DNA from: Amycolatopsis solani
GTDB lineage: Bacteria > Actinomycetota > Actinomycetes > Mycobacteriales > Pseudonocardiaceae
Length of the DNA stretch: 64,000 bases
Assembly (NCBI RefSeq): GCF_033441515.1
Contig: NZ_JAWQJT010000002.1
Coordinates: 992,001-1,056,000 of the forward strand
Reading direction: 5' to 3'
A program made the translations under genes and the position numbers. This document shows, piece by piece, positions 1-9,241 of the stretch (its first letter is position 1; each line of letters opens with the position of its first letter). The notes beneath the pieces were generated by a model. It did not search any database and was not told the origin of the DNA. It saw only the letters and a program-made list of their open reading frames with translations.

Positions 1-379
1 CGCGGGTGAACAGCGGCGGCGAGATGAGCAGCGGCGCCATCCAGCAGCCGGCGGCGACCAGGATCGGGCGGCTGCCGATGCGCCCGGCCAGCACGTAGCG
101 GCCGAGGCGGACCCAGGCCCACACCACGAGGCCGAAGCCGGTGTAGAGCACGGCGTTGGCGAGCATGCGCCCGTGGCCGTAGCGGATCCACGAGAGCGGG
201 CCGTGGCCGAGCACGGGATCGTTGATCAGGATGCCGCCCGCACCGAAGGCGGCGAGCATCAGCAGGGTGCTCCCGACGGTGCCCATCGCGATCGTCCGGT
301 ACGGGAATCGCGAGGGCACGCGGAGCCGCTCGGCCAGTCCGGCCGAGGGCGTCTGTGCGGGGTCGGTGGTGGTCGCCAT
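1..379 (-). CDS. mptB: MptB-type polyprenol-phosphomannose alpha-1,6-mannosyltransferase, N-terminal part
   Basis: Only the first 126 codons are in the window; the gene runs off the left edge. It starts at ATG 379 (MATTTDPAQTPSAG). After a short cytoplasmic leader come two hydrophobic segments and the pattern GHGPLSWIRYGHGRMLANAV, then GLVVWAWVRLGR and WMAPLLISPPLF, which match the start of MptB/MptA GT-C enzymes. That family adds alpha-1,6-mannose to lipoglycan mannan backbones using polyprenyl-phosphomannose on the outer face of the membrane. Assignment rests on recognised N-terminal motifs only; a related MptA-type paralogue is possible. Confidence 0.75.
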   Translation of the reverse strand, partial: MATTTDPAQTPSAGLAERLRVPSRFPYRTIAMGTVGSTLLMLAAFGAGGILINDPVLGHGPLSWIRYGHGRMLANAVLYTGFGLVVWAWVRLGRYVLAGRIGSRPILVAAGCWMAPLLISPPLFTR

Positions 380-702
380 TTCCGTTCGGAGATTACACAC
401 CGCGCTCGGGCGGGGTTCCCGCAGTGTCAGGTTTCCGGCGGCCCGGCCCGGATCGGCGCTGGGAGGTCCGGTCCTCGTGGCGGGTGGCGATGCCGGCGCC
501 GGACGCGGCAGGGCTCCGGCGGTGTCCGAGACGGTGCGGGCCGGTCTGGGCGGGCTCCGGCGGCATTCGGCCCGGCTGCAGCGGCGTTCGGACGGCGCGC
601 GGCCGGTTCTGGCTGGCTCCGGCGGCGTCCGTGGTGCGGCCCCGGCCCGAGGTGGCGGCACTGCGGTGGCAAGCGCGGCACCGGTGGGGGCGGGCGGGGC
701 GG
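380..702. other. Non-coding GC-rich spacer between mptB start and the ABC operon end
   Basis: No convincing gene in these 323 bases. The open frames here are low-complexity Arg/Gly/Ala/Pro. The stretch from about 500 to 660 repeats degenerate GGCTCCGGCGG-like units separated by 25-35 bases, and the right part should carry the mptB promoter. No clear hairpin terminator for the ABC operon was found. Confidence 0.4.
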
Positions 703-2352
703 TCAGCTTCCGACGGTGCGGCGCTGGGCCGTGCCGCCGGGCAGGGCGGCCAGCAGGGACTTCGTGTAGTCGTGGTGCGGGTCGAGCAGGACCTGTTCCA
801 CGGTCCCCGTTTCGACCAGCTCGCCGCGGTACATCACGGCGACGCGGTCGGCGATGTTCCAGGCCAGGCCCAGGTCGTGGGTGATCACCAGCGCGGCCAG
901 GCCGAGCTCGCGGCGCAGCCGCAGCAGCAGGGCGAGGATCTCGCCGCGGACCGACGCGTCCAGCGACGCGACCGGCTCGTCGGCCACCAGCACCGACGGT
1001 TCCAGTGCGAGCGCGCCGGCGATGACGACGCGCTGGCGCTGGCCGCCGGAGAGCTGGTGCGGGAGGCGGTCGGCGTACTTCTCCGCCGGTCGCAGTTCTG
1101 CGGCCTCCAGCGCCCGGTGGACGACTTCGCGCTCGTCGGCCAGCTTGTGGATCCGCGGGCCTTCCGCGACGGCCTCGTACACCGTGTGAGCCGGGTTCAA
1201 CGCGCTCGTCGGGTCCTGCAGCACCAGCTGGACCTGCCGCCGGTACGCCTTGAGGCCCGCCCCGCCCGAAGGCACCGGCTTGCCGTCGAAGCGGACCACG
1301 CCGGAGTCCGGTTTCTGCAGGCCGAGCAGGGTGCGGGCGAGGGTGGTCTTGCCGGAGCCGGACTGCCCGACCAGCGCCACGATCTCGTCGCGCGCCACCG
1401 TGAGGTCGACCCCGGCGACGGCGTCGATCCGCTTGCCGGTGCGGTCGCGGAAGGACACGCGCAGCTTCTCCGCGGCCAGCAGCGGCTCACCCGCCACCCG
1501 TTCCGGCGGTTCGGGGGGCAGCGGGGTGCTGGTGGCCGGGGCGAACCGGGACACCGGGTCGCCGACCGTCGGGAACGCCGCCGCGAGCGCCCGCGTGTGC
1601 TCGTGCCGGGGTGCGCCCATGACCTCGGCGCTGGGGCCTTCCTCGACGATCCGCCCGTCGTACATCACCGCGATGCGCTCGCAGGTCGAGGCGAGCACGG
1701 ACAGGTCGTGGCTGATCATGATCAGGCCGATGTCCTGCTCGGCGACCAGCCGCGAGAGCAGCGCGAGGACCTGGGCCTGGACGATGACGTCCAGCGCCGT
1801 GGTGGGTTCGTCGGCGATGATCAGCCGCGGCGAGCAGGCCAGCGCCATCGCGATCATGACGCGCTGCTTCTGCCCGCCGGACAGTTCGTGGGGGTAGGCG
1901 CCGGCCCGGCCCGGGGGCAGGTCGACCTGGGTGAGCAGTTCGGCGACGCGGGCGTCGACCTCCGCGTCGGTCAGCGCCTTGCCGGACGGCGGGTGCAGCC
2001 GGATCGGCTCGGCGATCTGCTCGCCGATCTTGCGCACCGGGTTGAGCGCGTGCATGGCGCCCTGGAACACCACCGACGCCTCGGCCCAGCGGACCGCGCG
2101 CAGGCGGCCCCACTTCATGGCGGTGACGTCTTCGCCGTCGAGGGTGATCTCGCCGGTGATCTTCGCGGTGCGCGGCAGCAGGCGCAGCACGCTCATCGCG
2201 ACGGTGGACTTGCCGGACCCGGACTCGCCGGCGACGCCGAGGGTGCCGCCGGGGTCGAGGGTGAGGTCGACGCCGCGGACGGCGGGGACGTCCTGGTCGC
2301 CGACCGCGTAGGTGACGGTCAAGTCCGTGAGCTGCAGCAGCGGGGTGGTCAC
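703..2352 (-). CDS. Dipeptide/oligopeptide ABC transporter, fused double ATPase (DppD-DppF type)
   Basis: 549 aa with two complete nucleotide-binding domains in one chain. The first has Walker [10 protein letters not shown], signature LSGGQKQR and Walker [13 protein letters not shown]. The second has [17 protein letters not shown] and [12 protein letters not shown]. Separate DppD and DppF subunits are the more common arrangement, so this is the fused form. It supplies ATP hydrolysis for the importer encoded by the three following minus-strand genes. Start chosen at GTG 2352, which overlaps the stop of the permease gene by 4 bases (GTGA); a longer open frame upstream is a shadow of the permease. 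Last gene of the operon. Confidence 0.93.
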   Translation of the reverse strand: MTTPLLQLTDLTVTYAVGDQDVPAVRGVDLTLDPGGTLGVAGESGSGKSTVAMSVLRLLPRTAKITGEITLDGEDVTAMKWGRLRAVRWAEASVVFQGAMHALNPVRKIGEQIAEPIRLHPPSGKALTDAEVDARVAELLTQVDLPPGRAGAYPHELSGGQKQRVMIAMALACSPRLIIADEPTTALDVIVQAQVLALLSRLVAEQDIGLIMISHDLSVLASTCERIAVMYDGRIVEEGPSAEVMGAPRHEHTRALAAAFPTVGDPVSRFAPATSTPLPPEPPERVAGEPLLAAEKLRVSFRDRTGKRIDAVAGVDLTVARDEIVALVGQSGSGKTTLARTLLGLQKPDSGVVRFDGKPVPSGGAGLKAYRRQVQLVLQDPTSALNPAHTVYEAVAEGPRIHKLADEREVVHRALEAAELRPAEKYADRLPHQLSGGQRQRVVIAGALALEPSVLVADEPVASLDASVRGEILALLLRLRRELGLAALVITHDLGLAWNIADRVAVMYRGELVETGTVEQVLLDPHHDYTKSLLAALPGGTAQRRTVGS

Positions 2353-3245
2353 TTCTTCAACCTCGGGTTGAGCACGGTCTCCAGGCCCCGGCCGACCAGG
2401 GTGAAGAAGAGGACGACGAGGACGATCGCGATGCCCGGCGGGAGCACGTTCCACCAGGCGCCGCGGCTGATGGCGCCGTTGTTGAGGGCGTCTTCCAGCA
2501 CCTTGCCCCAGCTGACGGAGTTGGCGTCGCCGACACCGAGGAACGACAGGGTCGCGTCGGCGATGACGGCGTTGCCGACCACCAGCGTGGTGTTGGCCAG
2601 CACCAGCGGCATCACGCCGGGCAGGACGTGCTTGCCGACGACGTGCAGGTGGCCGCCGCCGAGGGCGTGGGCGCGCTCGATGTAGGGGCGGCTCTCGATG
2701 GTCAGCGTCTGGGCGCGGACCAGCCGGGCGGTGCTGGGCCACGCGGTCAGGCCGATGGCGACGATGATCGTGCCGATGCCCTTGGGCAGCACCGCCGAGA
2801 GCGCGATCGCGAGGATCAGCGACGGCAGGACCAGGAAGAAGTCGGTGAACCGCAGCAGCGTCGCCGACACCCAGCCGCCGAAGTGCGCGGCGGCGATGCC
2901 GATCAGGGTGCCGATGACGACCGACAGCAGCGCCGCGGAGAACCCGACGAGCAGGGAGACCCGGGTGCCCCAGACGGTCATGAGCAGTACCGAGCGGCCG
3001 AAGTTGTCGGTGCCGAGCCAGAAGTCGCCGTTGGGCGGGGCCAGTGGCTGCCCGGTGGCCTTGGTGACGTCGAGGCCGCTCTGGTCGCTGATCAGCGGCA
3101 GGAGCAGCGCGACGACGACGGTGGCGCCGAGCAGGACCAGCCCGGCGAGCGCGGCGCGCTGCCCGGCGAACTCCCGCCAGGTCCGGGCGATCGACGCGCG
3201 GCGGCGGTGCCACGCGATCTGCCGGGGCGTCTCTGCGGTGGTCAT
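2349..3245 (-). CDS. Peptide ABC transporter permease (DppC/OppC family)
   Basis: 298 aa. Membrane permease with an N-terminal OppC-N segment (residues about 25-60), the LGTDNFGRSVL motif that marks DppC/OppC proteins, and a binding-protein-dependent transport domain carrying the EAA-like loop (YIERAHALGGG...HVLPGVMPLVLA). It forms the translocation pore together with the DppB-type partner. ATG 3245 overlaps the partner's stop by 4 bases (ATGA), and its own stop overlaps the ATPase start, so the genes are translationally coupled. Confidence 0.94.
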   Translation of the reverse strand: MTTAETPRQIAWHRRRASIARTWREFAGQRAALAGLVLLGATVVVALLLPLISDQSGLDVTKATGQPLAPPNGDFWLGTDNFGRSVLLMTVWGTRVSLLVGFSAALLSVVIGTLIGIAAAHFGGWVSATLLRFTDFFLVLPSLILAIALSAVLPKGIGTIIVAIGLTAWPSTARLVRAQTLTIESRPYIERAHALGGGHLHVVGKHVLPGVMPLVLANTTLVVGNAVIADATLSFLGVGDANSVSWGKVLEDALNNGAISRGAWWNVLPPGIAIVLVVLFFTLVGRGLETVLNPRLKK

Positions 3246-4267
3246 GAGGTACGCACCCTCGGGTCGAGCACGCGGTAGAGCAGCTCCGCGAGCAGGTTCA
3301 TCAGCACCACGGCGCTCGCGAGCACGGTGAACACGCCCTGCAGCACCGGCAGGTCGGGCCCGTGCAGCGCGTCGTAGGTCAGCTGCCCGAGCCCCGGCCA
3401 GCTGAACACCGCCTCGACGGTGACCGCGCCGGCGACGACCTGGCCGAACTGCATGAACACCAGCGTGGTGGTGGGCAGCAGCGCGTTGGGGACGGCGTGG
3501 CGGCGGCGGACGAGGTCGTCGCGCAGGCCCTTGGCGCGGGCGGTGGTGAGGTAGTCGGCGTTCATCTCCCCCAGCAGCGACGATCGCATGATCAGCATGT
3601 ACTGGGCGTAGAACACCGCCAGCAGCGTCACGCACGGCAGCACCAGGTGGTGCAGGACGTCGAGGGTCTGGGAGAAGAAGTCGGGCGCGGCGTCCGGGGA
3701 GTGCATGCCCCGGCTGGGGAACAGGCCGTTGGTCACCACGAGCAGCATCAGGCCGAGCCAGAACTGCGGGACCGACCAGAGGGTCAGCGCGATCCCGGTC
3801 TGGGCGCGATCGAAGAAGCTGTCGCGGCGCCAGGCGGCGCGGATGCCCAGCCACAGGCCGATGAGCACGGCCAGGACGGTGGCGCTGCCGACGAGCAGGA
3901 TGGTCGGCCAGAGCCGTTCGCCGATCATGTCGGCGACCGGGCGGCCGTTGTTGAGCAGCCGGGATTCGCCGAGGTCGCCGTGCAGCAGGTTCCAGAAGTA
4001 CTGGCCGAACTGGACGAAGACGGGCTTGTCGACGCCCATCTTCTCGCGCAGTTCGGCGATCTGCTGGGGACTGGTGACACGGTCGCGGGTCATCGCGGCG
4101 ACGGGGTCGCCGGGCAGCATGCGGAAGAGGAAGAAGAACAGGACGACCACCAGCACGACGCTGATGACCGCTTCGACGACCTTCTTCAGGACGAACCGGG
4201 CGGTGCCGGTCCCGCCGCGGTGCTCGTCGGGGTCGACGAGCACCGCGGCTTGTTCGGGGGCGGTCAT
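3242..4267 (-). CDS. Peptide ABC transporter permease (DppB/OppB family)
   Basis: 341 aa, somewhat longer than typical DppB because of about 25 extra N-terminal residues before the first membrane span (VVEAVISVVLVVVLFFFLFR). The DppB signature LFRMLPGDPV and the large periplasmic-side loop (REKMGVDKPVFVQFGQY) are present, followed by the permease domain with the EAA loop YLTTARAKGL. ATG 4267 lies two bases after the stop of the upstream binding-protein gene. Partner of the DppC-type permease in one operon. Confidence 0.94.
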   Translation of the reverse strand: MTAPEQAAVLVDPDEHRGGTGTARFVLKKVVEAVISVVLVVVLFFFLFRMLPGDPVAAMTRDRVTSPQQIAELREKMGVDKPVFVQFGQYFWNLLHGDLGESRLLNNGRPVADMIGERLWPTILLVGSATVLAVLIGLWLGIRAAWRRDSFFDRAQTGIALTLWSVPQFWLGLMLLVVTNGLFPSRGMHSPDAAPDFFSQTLDVLHHLVLPCVTLLAVFYAQYMLIMRSSLLGEMNADYLTTARAKGLRDDLVRRRHAVPNALLPTTTLVFMQFGQVVAGAVTVEAVFSWPGLGQLTYDALHGPDLPVLQGVFTVLASAVVLMNLLAELLYRVLDPRVRTS

Positions 4268-4269
4268 GC

Positions 4270-6102
4270 TTACTCGCGGTCTTCCGAGGTCTTGTTCCGG
4301 CGGCTGAAGGCGATGCCACCGCCGACGAGGACCACCACGACGACCGCGCCGATCACGATCCACAGCACGGTGCCGCCGCTGCCGGAGTCCGCGGCGTTCT
4401 CGGTGCCGGCCGGGGTGGCGCCGTAGACGCCCCAGTAGCCGGTCTGCTCGAGGATCGCGCCCTTGGGCTGCGGCTGGGTGGTGAAGCCGGAGAACTTGTC
4501 GGAGCGGTAGGCCTCGAGCGCGTTCTGGTAGTCCAGGACGATCGTCGGGTACTGGCTGTAGAGCCGGGCCTGGGCCTGCTTGACGTAGTCGGCGCGCTTC
4601 GCGTCGTCGGTCTCGGTGAGCTGCTTCTTGTAGAGGTCGTCGTACTGGGCGTCGCAGAAGAACGTGTCGGTGCTGCCGCCCTTGGCGTCGGCGCTGGGCC
4701 GCGCGGCGCAGGTGTGCAGCGAGAGCGCGTAGTCCGGGTCCGGGTTGGTGCCGTAGCCGCCGATGGCGAGGTCGTACTTGCCGGTGGCGGTGCGGTCGGA
4801 CAGCTCGTCGTCGGAGACCAGGTCCTGCTTGACGGTGATGCCGATGTCCTTGAGCCAGCCGCTGACGTACTGGGCGACGCCCTGGTCGTAGCTGCGGTTG
4901 GAGTGCCCGGTCAGGCGCAGTTCGAGCTTCGCGCCGCCGGGGGCGGTGCGGACGCCGTCGGGGCCCTTCTTGTAGCCGGCCTGCTCGAGGGTGGCGTTGG
5001 CGGCGGCGAGGTCGAACTTGGTCTTCTCGCTGTCGCTGGGGTCCCAGTGGTAGGCGCCGTAGACGGCGGGCACGACGCCGCCACCGACCTGGCCGAGGCC
5101 CTTGAGCACCTTGTCCACGATCGCCTGGGTGTCGACGGCCTGGGCGATCGCCTTGCGGACGTTGATGTCCTTGAGCACCGGGTTGCCGTCGCCGATGGGG
5201 TTGTTCGCGTTGTCCTGGACGCCGAAGTTGATGGCCAGCTCGTCGTAGCGGCGGCCGGGCGCGGCGTTGGTGGTGATGCCCTGCTGGCCCTGCAGCGCGG
5301 CGAACTGGTTGGGGTTGAGCCGGTTGATGACGTCGACTTCGCCCTGCTTGAGCGCGTTGACCGCGGCCTCGGTGTCCTTGAACTGCAGCAGCTGCAGCTC
5401 GTCGACCTTCGGGGCGCCGCGCCAGTAGTCCTTGTTGGCCTTGAACTTGACGTACTCGTTCGGCTTGAACTCGGTGACCTGGTAGGGGCCGTCGGCGACG
5501 CCGGCGATGGCGAGCCCGTCGGTCTCCGGTGCCTTGAGGTCCTTGACCGGTTCCCAGATGTGCTGCGGCACGATCGGGACGTCGAGCAGGTTCATGTTGA
5601 CCTGCACGGTCTTGGTCTTGATGACGAGCGTGGTGTCGTCGGGCGCGGTGACCGTCTCGAAGTTGGCCACGTAGTTGCCGTTGGCGGTGCGGGCGTTCTC
5701 GTCGGTGAGCATGCGGTTGAAGGTGTAGGCCGCGTCCTTGGCGGTCACCGGCTTCCCGTCGCTCCACTTGACGCCGGTGCGGATCTTGAACGTCCAGGTC
5801 AGCTTGTCCGGCGACGGCGTCCAGGACTCGGCGAGCGCGGGCGAGGCCTCGGCCTTCTCGGCGTTCGGGACGGTGAGGAACTCGAAGGTGAACCGGCCGA
5901 TCTGCGTCGAGGCGGCGAGCACGGCGGTGAACGGGTTCAGGTGGTCGATGCCGGTGGTCAGCGCGACCCGCAGCACCTTGCCCTGTTGTGCCTGGGCCGG
6001 GACCGCGAGCGGGATCGCCGCCAGTGTCGCGGCCGCGGCCACCGCGCCCACGCGGGCGAACCGCCCGAGTCTGCGTTGGAACTGCACCAAAAACCACCCC
6101 AT
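4270..6102 (-). CDS. Extracellular peptide-binding protein (SBP family 5) with a C-terminal membrane anchor
   Basis: 610 aa. Residues 1-38 are a signal peptide ending AQA, with no lipobox cysteine. Residues 45-560 form an SBP_bac_5 domain (VLRVALTTGIDHLNPF at the start, WTFKIRTGVKWSDGKPVTAKD in the family signature region). Unlike the usual lipoprotein, it ends with a Gly/Ser segment, a hydrophobic span at about 579-600 and a charged tail RRNKTSEDRE, so it is probably tethered by its C-terminus. Start placed at ATG 6102 because the 20 upstream residues of the open frame are polar and precede the Arg-rich signal n-region. First gene of the importer operon, divergent from the M55 peptidase. Confidence 0.9.
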   Translation of the reverse strand: MGWFLVQFQRRLGRFARVGAVAAAATLAAIPLAVPAQAQQGKVLRVALTTGIDHLNPFTAVLAASTQIGRFTFEFLTVPNAEKAEASPALAESWTPSPDKLTWTFKIRTGVKWSDGKPVTAKDAAYTFNRMLTDENARTANGNYVANFETVTAPDDTTLVIKTKTVQVNMNLLDVPIVPQHIWEPVKDLKAPETDGLAIAGVADGPYQVTEFKPNEYVKFKANKDYWRGAPKVDELQLLQFKDTEAAVNALKQGEVDVINRLNPNQFAALQGQQGITTNAAPGRRYDELAINFGVQDNANNPIGDGNPVLKDINVRKAIAQAVDTQAIVDKVLKGLGQVGGGVVPAVYGAYHWDPSDSEKTKFDLAAANATLEQAGYKKGPDGVRTAPGGAKLELRLTGHSNRSYDQGVAQYVSGWLKDIGITVKQDLVSDDELSDRTATGKYDLAIGGYGTNPDPDYALSLHTCAARPSADAKGGSTDTFFCDAQYDDLYKKQLTETDDAKRADYVKQAQARLYSQYPTIVLDYQNALEAYRSDKFSGFTTQPQPKGAILEQTGYWGVYGATPAGTENAADSGSGGTVLWIVIGAVVVVVLVGGGIAFSRRNKTSEDRE

Positions 6103-6271
6103 CGTTCGCTTGTGAGCCTCCCCAAGGACGAGAAGTAACCACATACCGGGACAACCGCGCAATATGTTGCCGCCTCGGCAGGTGTCCGATCGTTATCGAT
6201 CGATTCGTGTGACGCTGCGTGATCGGGGATTCCGCGCCCGGGCCGGGCGGGGGCTGGCTAGAGTGCCGGTC
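6103..6271. promoter_or_regulatory. Divergent promoter region, importer operon versus M55/M20 operon
   Basis: The 169 bases between the two starts are clearly more AT-rich than the flanking genes and contain clustered CGATCG/ATCGAT short palindromes at 6187-6204. Both operons probably initiate here. No single -10/-35 pair stands out, and no repressor gene lies next to it. Confidence 0.45.
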
Positions 6272-7099
6272 ATGCGCATCATGATCTCGGCGGACATGGA
6301 GGGCGCCACCGGCGTCACCTGGACCGACGACGTCGTGCCCGGTTCGCCGCAGTGGGACCGCTTCCGGCGGCTGTTCACCGGTGACGTCAACGCGGTGCTG
6401 GCCGGGCTGTTCGAGGCCGGGGCCGCGGATGTGCTGGTCAACGAGGCGCATTCGTCGCAGCGGAACCTGCTGCTGGAGGACCTCGACCCGCGGGCGCGGA
6501 TGCTCACCGGGCGGCACAAGCCGATGTCGATGATGCAGGGCATCGATTCCGGTGTGGACGGTGTCGTGTTCCTGGGCTACCACGCCGGTGCCGGGTTCGA
6601 CGGGGTGCTGTCGCACACCTACCTGGAGAACCAGATCACCGGGGTGTGGCTGGACGACGTCCCGGCGAGCGAGGGCAGGCTGAACGCGGCGGTGGCCGCC
6701 GAGTACGGCGTCCCTGTCCTGCTCGTTTCGGGTGACGACGAAACGTGTGAAGACGCCCGTGATTACGCTCCGGAGGCGGAGCTGGTCCAGGTGAAGGAGT
6801 GCGTGAGCCGGTACGCGGCCATCTGCCTGCCGCCCGCGCGTACGGCGGAGCTGCTGACCGGCGCCGCGGCCGACGCGATGGCGCGGGCCGGGCGCGAGGA
6901 GCGGCAGGTCCGGGCGCACCGGATCGAGGTGGAGTTCGACGCGAGCCACCTGGCGCAGGCGACGGCGGTGATCCCGACGGTGGAGCAGATCGGGACGCGG
7001 CGGGTCGGGTTCGACGCGCCGGACATGACCGAGGCGATGAAGGCGTTCAAGGTCGTCACGGCGATCGCGGCGGGGGCGGTGCAGGGCATCTATGGCTGA
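6272..7099 (+). CDS. M55 family D-aminopeptidase (DppA-like)
   Basis: 275 aa, the usual length for the family. Metal and catalytic positions agree with Bacillus subtilis DppA as I recall it: D8 and E10 (SADMEGATG), H60 (NEAHS), H104 (LGYHAG), E134 (ASEGRLN) and H115. The B. subtilis enzyme is a decameric zinc peptidase that frees N-terminal D-alanine from D-Ala-containing peptides and is encoded with a dipeptide importer; the neighbouring ABC operon gives the same association here. Start at ATG 6272; an internal ATG at 6281 is possible but would remove the first beta strand. Overlaps the M20 gene by 8 bases. Confidence 0.93.
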   Translation: MRIMISADMEGATGVTWTDDVVPGSPQWDRFRRLFTGDVNAVLAGLFEAGAADVLVNEAHSSQRNLLLEDLDPRARMLTGRHKPMSMMQGIDSGVDGVVFLGYHAGAGFDGVLSHTYLENQITGVWLDDVPASEGRLNAAVAAEYGVPVLLVSGDDETCEDARDYAPEAELVQVKECVSRYAAICLPPARTAELLTGAAADAMARAGREERQVRAHRIEVEFDASHLAQATAVIPTVEQIGTRRVGFDAPDMTEAMKAFKVVTAIAAGAVQGIYG

Positions 7100-8390
7100 C
7101 GTCGTCGAGCTGTGCGCGGACCTGATCCGCTTCGACACGACCAACCGCGGCGGCAACGACGCCGAGCCCGAGCGGCCGGCGGCGGAGTACGTGGCGGCGT
7201 TCCTCGACGGGCTCGGGATCCCTTCGCGGATCCTCGAGGCCGCGCCCGGGCGGGCCAGCGTGATCGCCCGCGTGCCGGGCACGGACCCGTCGCTGTCGGC
7301 GCTGCTCGTGCAGGGCCACCTGGACGTCGTCCCGGCGGACGCGGCGGACTGGTCGGTGCCCCCGTTCTCCGGCGAGGTCCGCGACGGCTGCCTGTGGGGC
7401 CGCGGCGCGACCGACATGAAGGACTTCGTGGCGATGGTGCTCGCCGCACTGGCCGGTGGTGTGCGGCCGCGGCGCGAGCTGGTGCTGGCGTTCGTCGCCG
7501 ACGAGGAGGACCGCGGCGAGTGGGGCGCGCACTGGCTCGTCGCGGAGCACCCGGAGCTGTTCGAGGGCTGCGCCGCGGCGATCAGCGAGTCGGGCGGCTA
7601 CACCTACCACGTCCCGGCGGCCGACGGCCGCGACGTGCACCTGTACCCGGTGGGCACGGCCGAGCGCGGCACGGCCCACCTGCGCCTGACCGCCCGCGGC
7701 CGCGCGGGCCACGGCTCGCGCCCGAACGCCGAGAACGCCGTCACCCGGTTGGTGGGCGCGCTGCACCGGATCGCGGCACACGAGTGGCCGGTGTCGCTGA
7801 CGCCGGCGGTGCGGGCGTTCCTGGAGCGCACCGGCGCGGCGCTGGGCGTGCCGGTGGATCTGTCCACTTCGGACGGTGTGGACGCGACCGTGGCCGCGCT
7901 GGGGCCGGCGGGGTCGCTGGTGGTGCCGACGGTCCGCAACAGCACCACGCCGACGATGCTGGACGCGGGCTACAAGGTGAACGTGATCCCGTCGACGGCG
8001 ACCGCGCAGGTCGACGTCCGGGTGCTGCCGGGGACCGAGGAGTCGTTGTTCGCGGTGCTGGACGAGCTGCTGGGCGAAGGGGTGACACGGGAGTTCGTCG
8101 CGCACCAGCCGCCGGTGCAGGCCCCGGTGGACTCGCCGTGGTTCACCGCGATGGCCGGTGCTCTGCGGGCGGAGGACCCCGAGGCCGTCGTGGTTCCGTA
8201 CTGCCTGGGCGGCGGGACGGACGCGAAGGCGTTCGCGCAGCTGGGCATCGACAACTACGGCTTCGCGCCGCTGTGGCTGCCGAAGGGCTTCCCGTACCGG
8301 GCGATGGCGCACGGGGTGGACGAGCGGGTCCCGGTGGAGGGACTGCACTTCGGGACCCGCGTGCTGTCGAGGTTCCTCGCTAGCGTGTGA
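7092..8390 (+). CDS. M20 family metallopeptidase (ArgE/DapE/CPG2-like)
   Basis: 432 aa. Di-zinc site motifs in order: GHLDVVP (about 75-81), GRGATDMKDF (about 103-112), DEED (about 138-141), and a late His in the AHGVDE motif near the C-terminus. A lid/dimerisation domain lies between residues about 195 and 310 (GRAGHGSRPNAENAV). Probably cytosolic, hydrolysing peptides or N-acyl amino acids delivered by the adjacent importer. The start overlaps the M55 gene, indicating coupled translation. A paralogue sharing the same order of motifs lies at 33023-34345. Confidence 0.92.
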   Translation: MADVVELCADLIRFDTTNRGGNDAEPERPAAEYVAAFLDGLGIPSRILEAAPGRASVIARVPGTDPSLSALLVQGHLDVVPADAADWSVPPFSGEVRDGCLWGRGATDMKDFVAMVLAALAGGVRPRRELVLAFVADEEDRGEWGAHWLVAEHPELFEGCAAAISESGGYTYHVPAADGRDVHLYPVGTAERGTAHLRLTARGRAGHGSRPNAENAVTRLVGALHRIAAHEWPVSLTPAVRAFLERTGAALGVPVDLSTSDGVDATVAALGPAGSLVVPTVRNSTTPTMLDAGYKVNVIPSTATAQVDVRVLPGTEESLFAVLDELLGEGVTREFVAHQPPVQAPVDSPWFTAMAGALRAEDPEAVVVPYCLGGGTDAKAFAQLGIDNYGFAPLWLPKGFPYRAMAHGVDERVPVEGLHFGTRVLSRFLASV

Positions 8391-9012
8391 ACTCGGCCCA
8401 GTAGCGGGCGCCGTCGCGGATGGTCTCCAGGCTCACCAGGTGGACGCCGTCCTGGGCGATGGAGGCGATCTCCGCGCGGCTGAACGGCCACGGCGGGCCC
8501 TCCCACGTTTCGGTGTCCGTGCTCTCTTCCGCGACCTCGGAGACCAGCAGGGTGCCGTCCGTGGCGAGGAAGCCGGCCAGGGACGCCAGCGCCTTCGGGC
8601 GGTACTCGCGGGGCATCGCCTGGACGTTGATGATCTCCACGACCAGGTCGAACGCCTGCCGCCACTCCCCCGGCGGGGCGAGCAGGTCGGCCACCACGTA
8701 CTCCACGGCGGAGTCCGGGAAGCGGGCCTGGGCGGCCTTGACCGCGGTCGGGGCGACGTCGAACGCCGTCACCGCCCAGCCGTGGGAAGCCAGCAGCTCG
8801 GCGTCGTCGCCGAGGGCGCTGCCGACGACCAGCGCGCGGCGGCCTTCGCCCGGTTCGACCCAGTCGGCGAGGTCGGCGTTGGGTTCGCCGCGGGTCCACG
8901 GGACTTCGGCCTCGCCGCGTTCGGCGGCGCTGTAGAGCTGGTCGAACCAGCCGGTCGGGTTGCCTGCGGCGAGGGACGCCCGGGAGAGGACCCGGTCGGC
9001 GGGGTCGGTCAT
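8380..9012 (-). CDS. Class I SAM-dependent methyltransferase
   Basis: 210 aa. SAM-binding motif I is ALVVGSALGDDAELLA (about 65-80); the acidic motif II follows as TAFDVAP, and VEYVVADLL and FDLVVEIINVQA are motifs III/IV. Members of this small thiopurine-methyltransferase-like group act on small molecules, but no substrate can be inferred here. It converges with the M20 gene, the 3' ends overlapping by 11 bases. Start ATG 9012. Confidence 0.85.
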   Translation of the reverse strand: MTDPADRVLSRASLAAGNPTGWFDQLYSAAERGEAEVPWTRGEPNADLADWVEPGEGRRALVVGSALGDDAELLASHGWAVTAFDVAPTAVKAAQARFPDSAVEYVVADLLAPPGEWRQAFDLVVEIINVQAMPREYRPKALASLAGFLATDGTLLVSEVAEESTDTETWEGPPWPFSRAEIASIAQDGVHLVSLETIRDGARYWAEFTR

Positions 9013-9147
9013 GGCGCTGACCTTACCGATCGGGTGAACTCGGCGGGATCCGGTCACCGCACGCGGTCGAACCGGGCGGCCGAGCGCTCGCCGGAGTGGG
9101 TGACGCCGTCGAGTTGTCCACTTCTGGCCAGGTTTGACCAGCGGTCT

Positions 9148-9161
9148 TGACATCGATGTCA
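9148..9161 (+). promoter_or_regulatory. Perfect palindrome TGACATCGATGTCA overlapping a TTGACA -35 box
   Basis: A 14-bp perfect palindrome about 80 bases upstream of the secreted GH92 gene. The first half contains TTGACA (9147-9152), a good -35 hexamer. Size and position suit a LacI- or GntR-type repressor site for a sugar-responsive regulator. No regulator gene is adjacent. Confidence 0.5.
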
Positions 9162-9241
9162 CCCGCGCGTTTGTCTTCCTGGGCGCCGCCGGTCCCCGCC
9201 TGCGCGGCGCCCGATGAACCCGCCCTCCAGCACTGGGAGCA

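Noticed and set aside
500..660. Possible tandem repeat or CRISPR-like array in the left spacer
   Set aside because: Units are degenerate and unevenly spaced; looks like GC-rich low complexity, not an array.
355..2685. Long plus-strand open frame of 776 codons
   Set aside because: Antisense shadow of the ABC operon; Arg/Gly/Ala-rich without any domain, while the minus strand encodes clear ATPase motifs.
2349..4319. Extended N-terminus of the DppC permease frame
   Set aside because: The first about 358 codons overlap the DppB gene and are Arg/Pro-rich; ATG 3245 with ATGA overlap is the real start.
6187..6204. Clustered CGATCG/ATCGAT sequence as a specific operator
   Set aside because: The short palindromes do not form one symmetric site and no regulator gene is adjacent.
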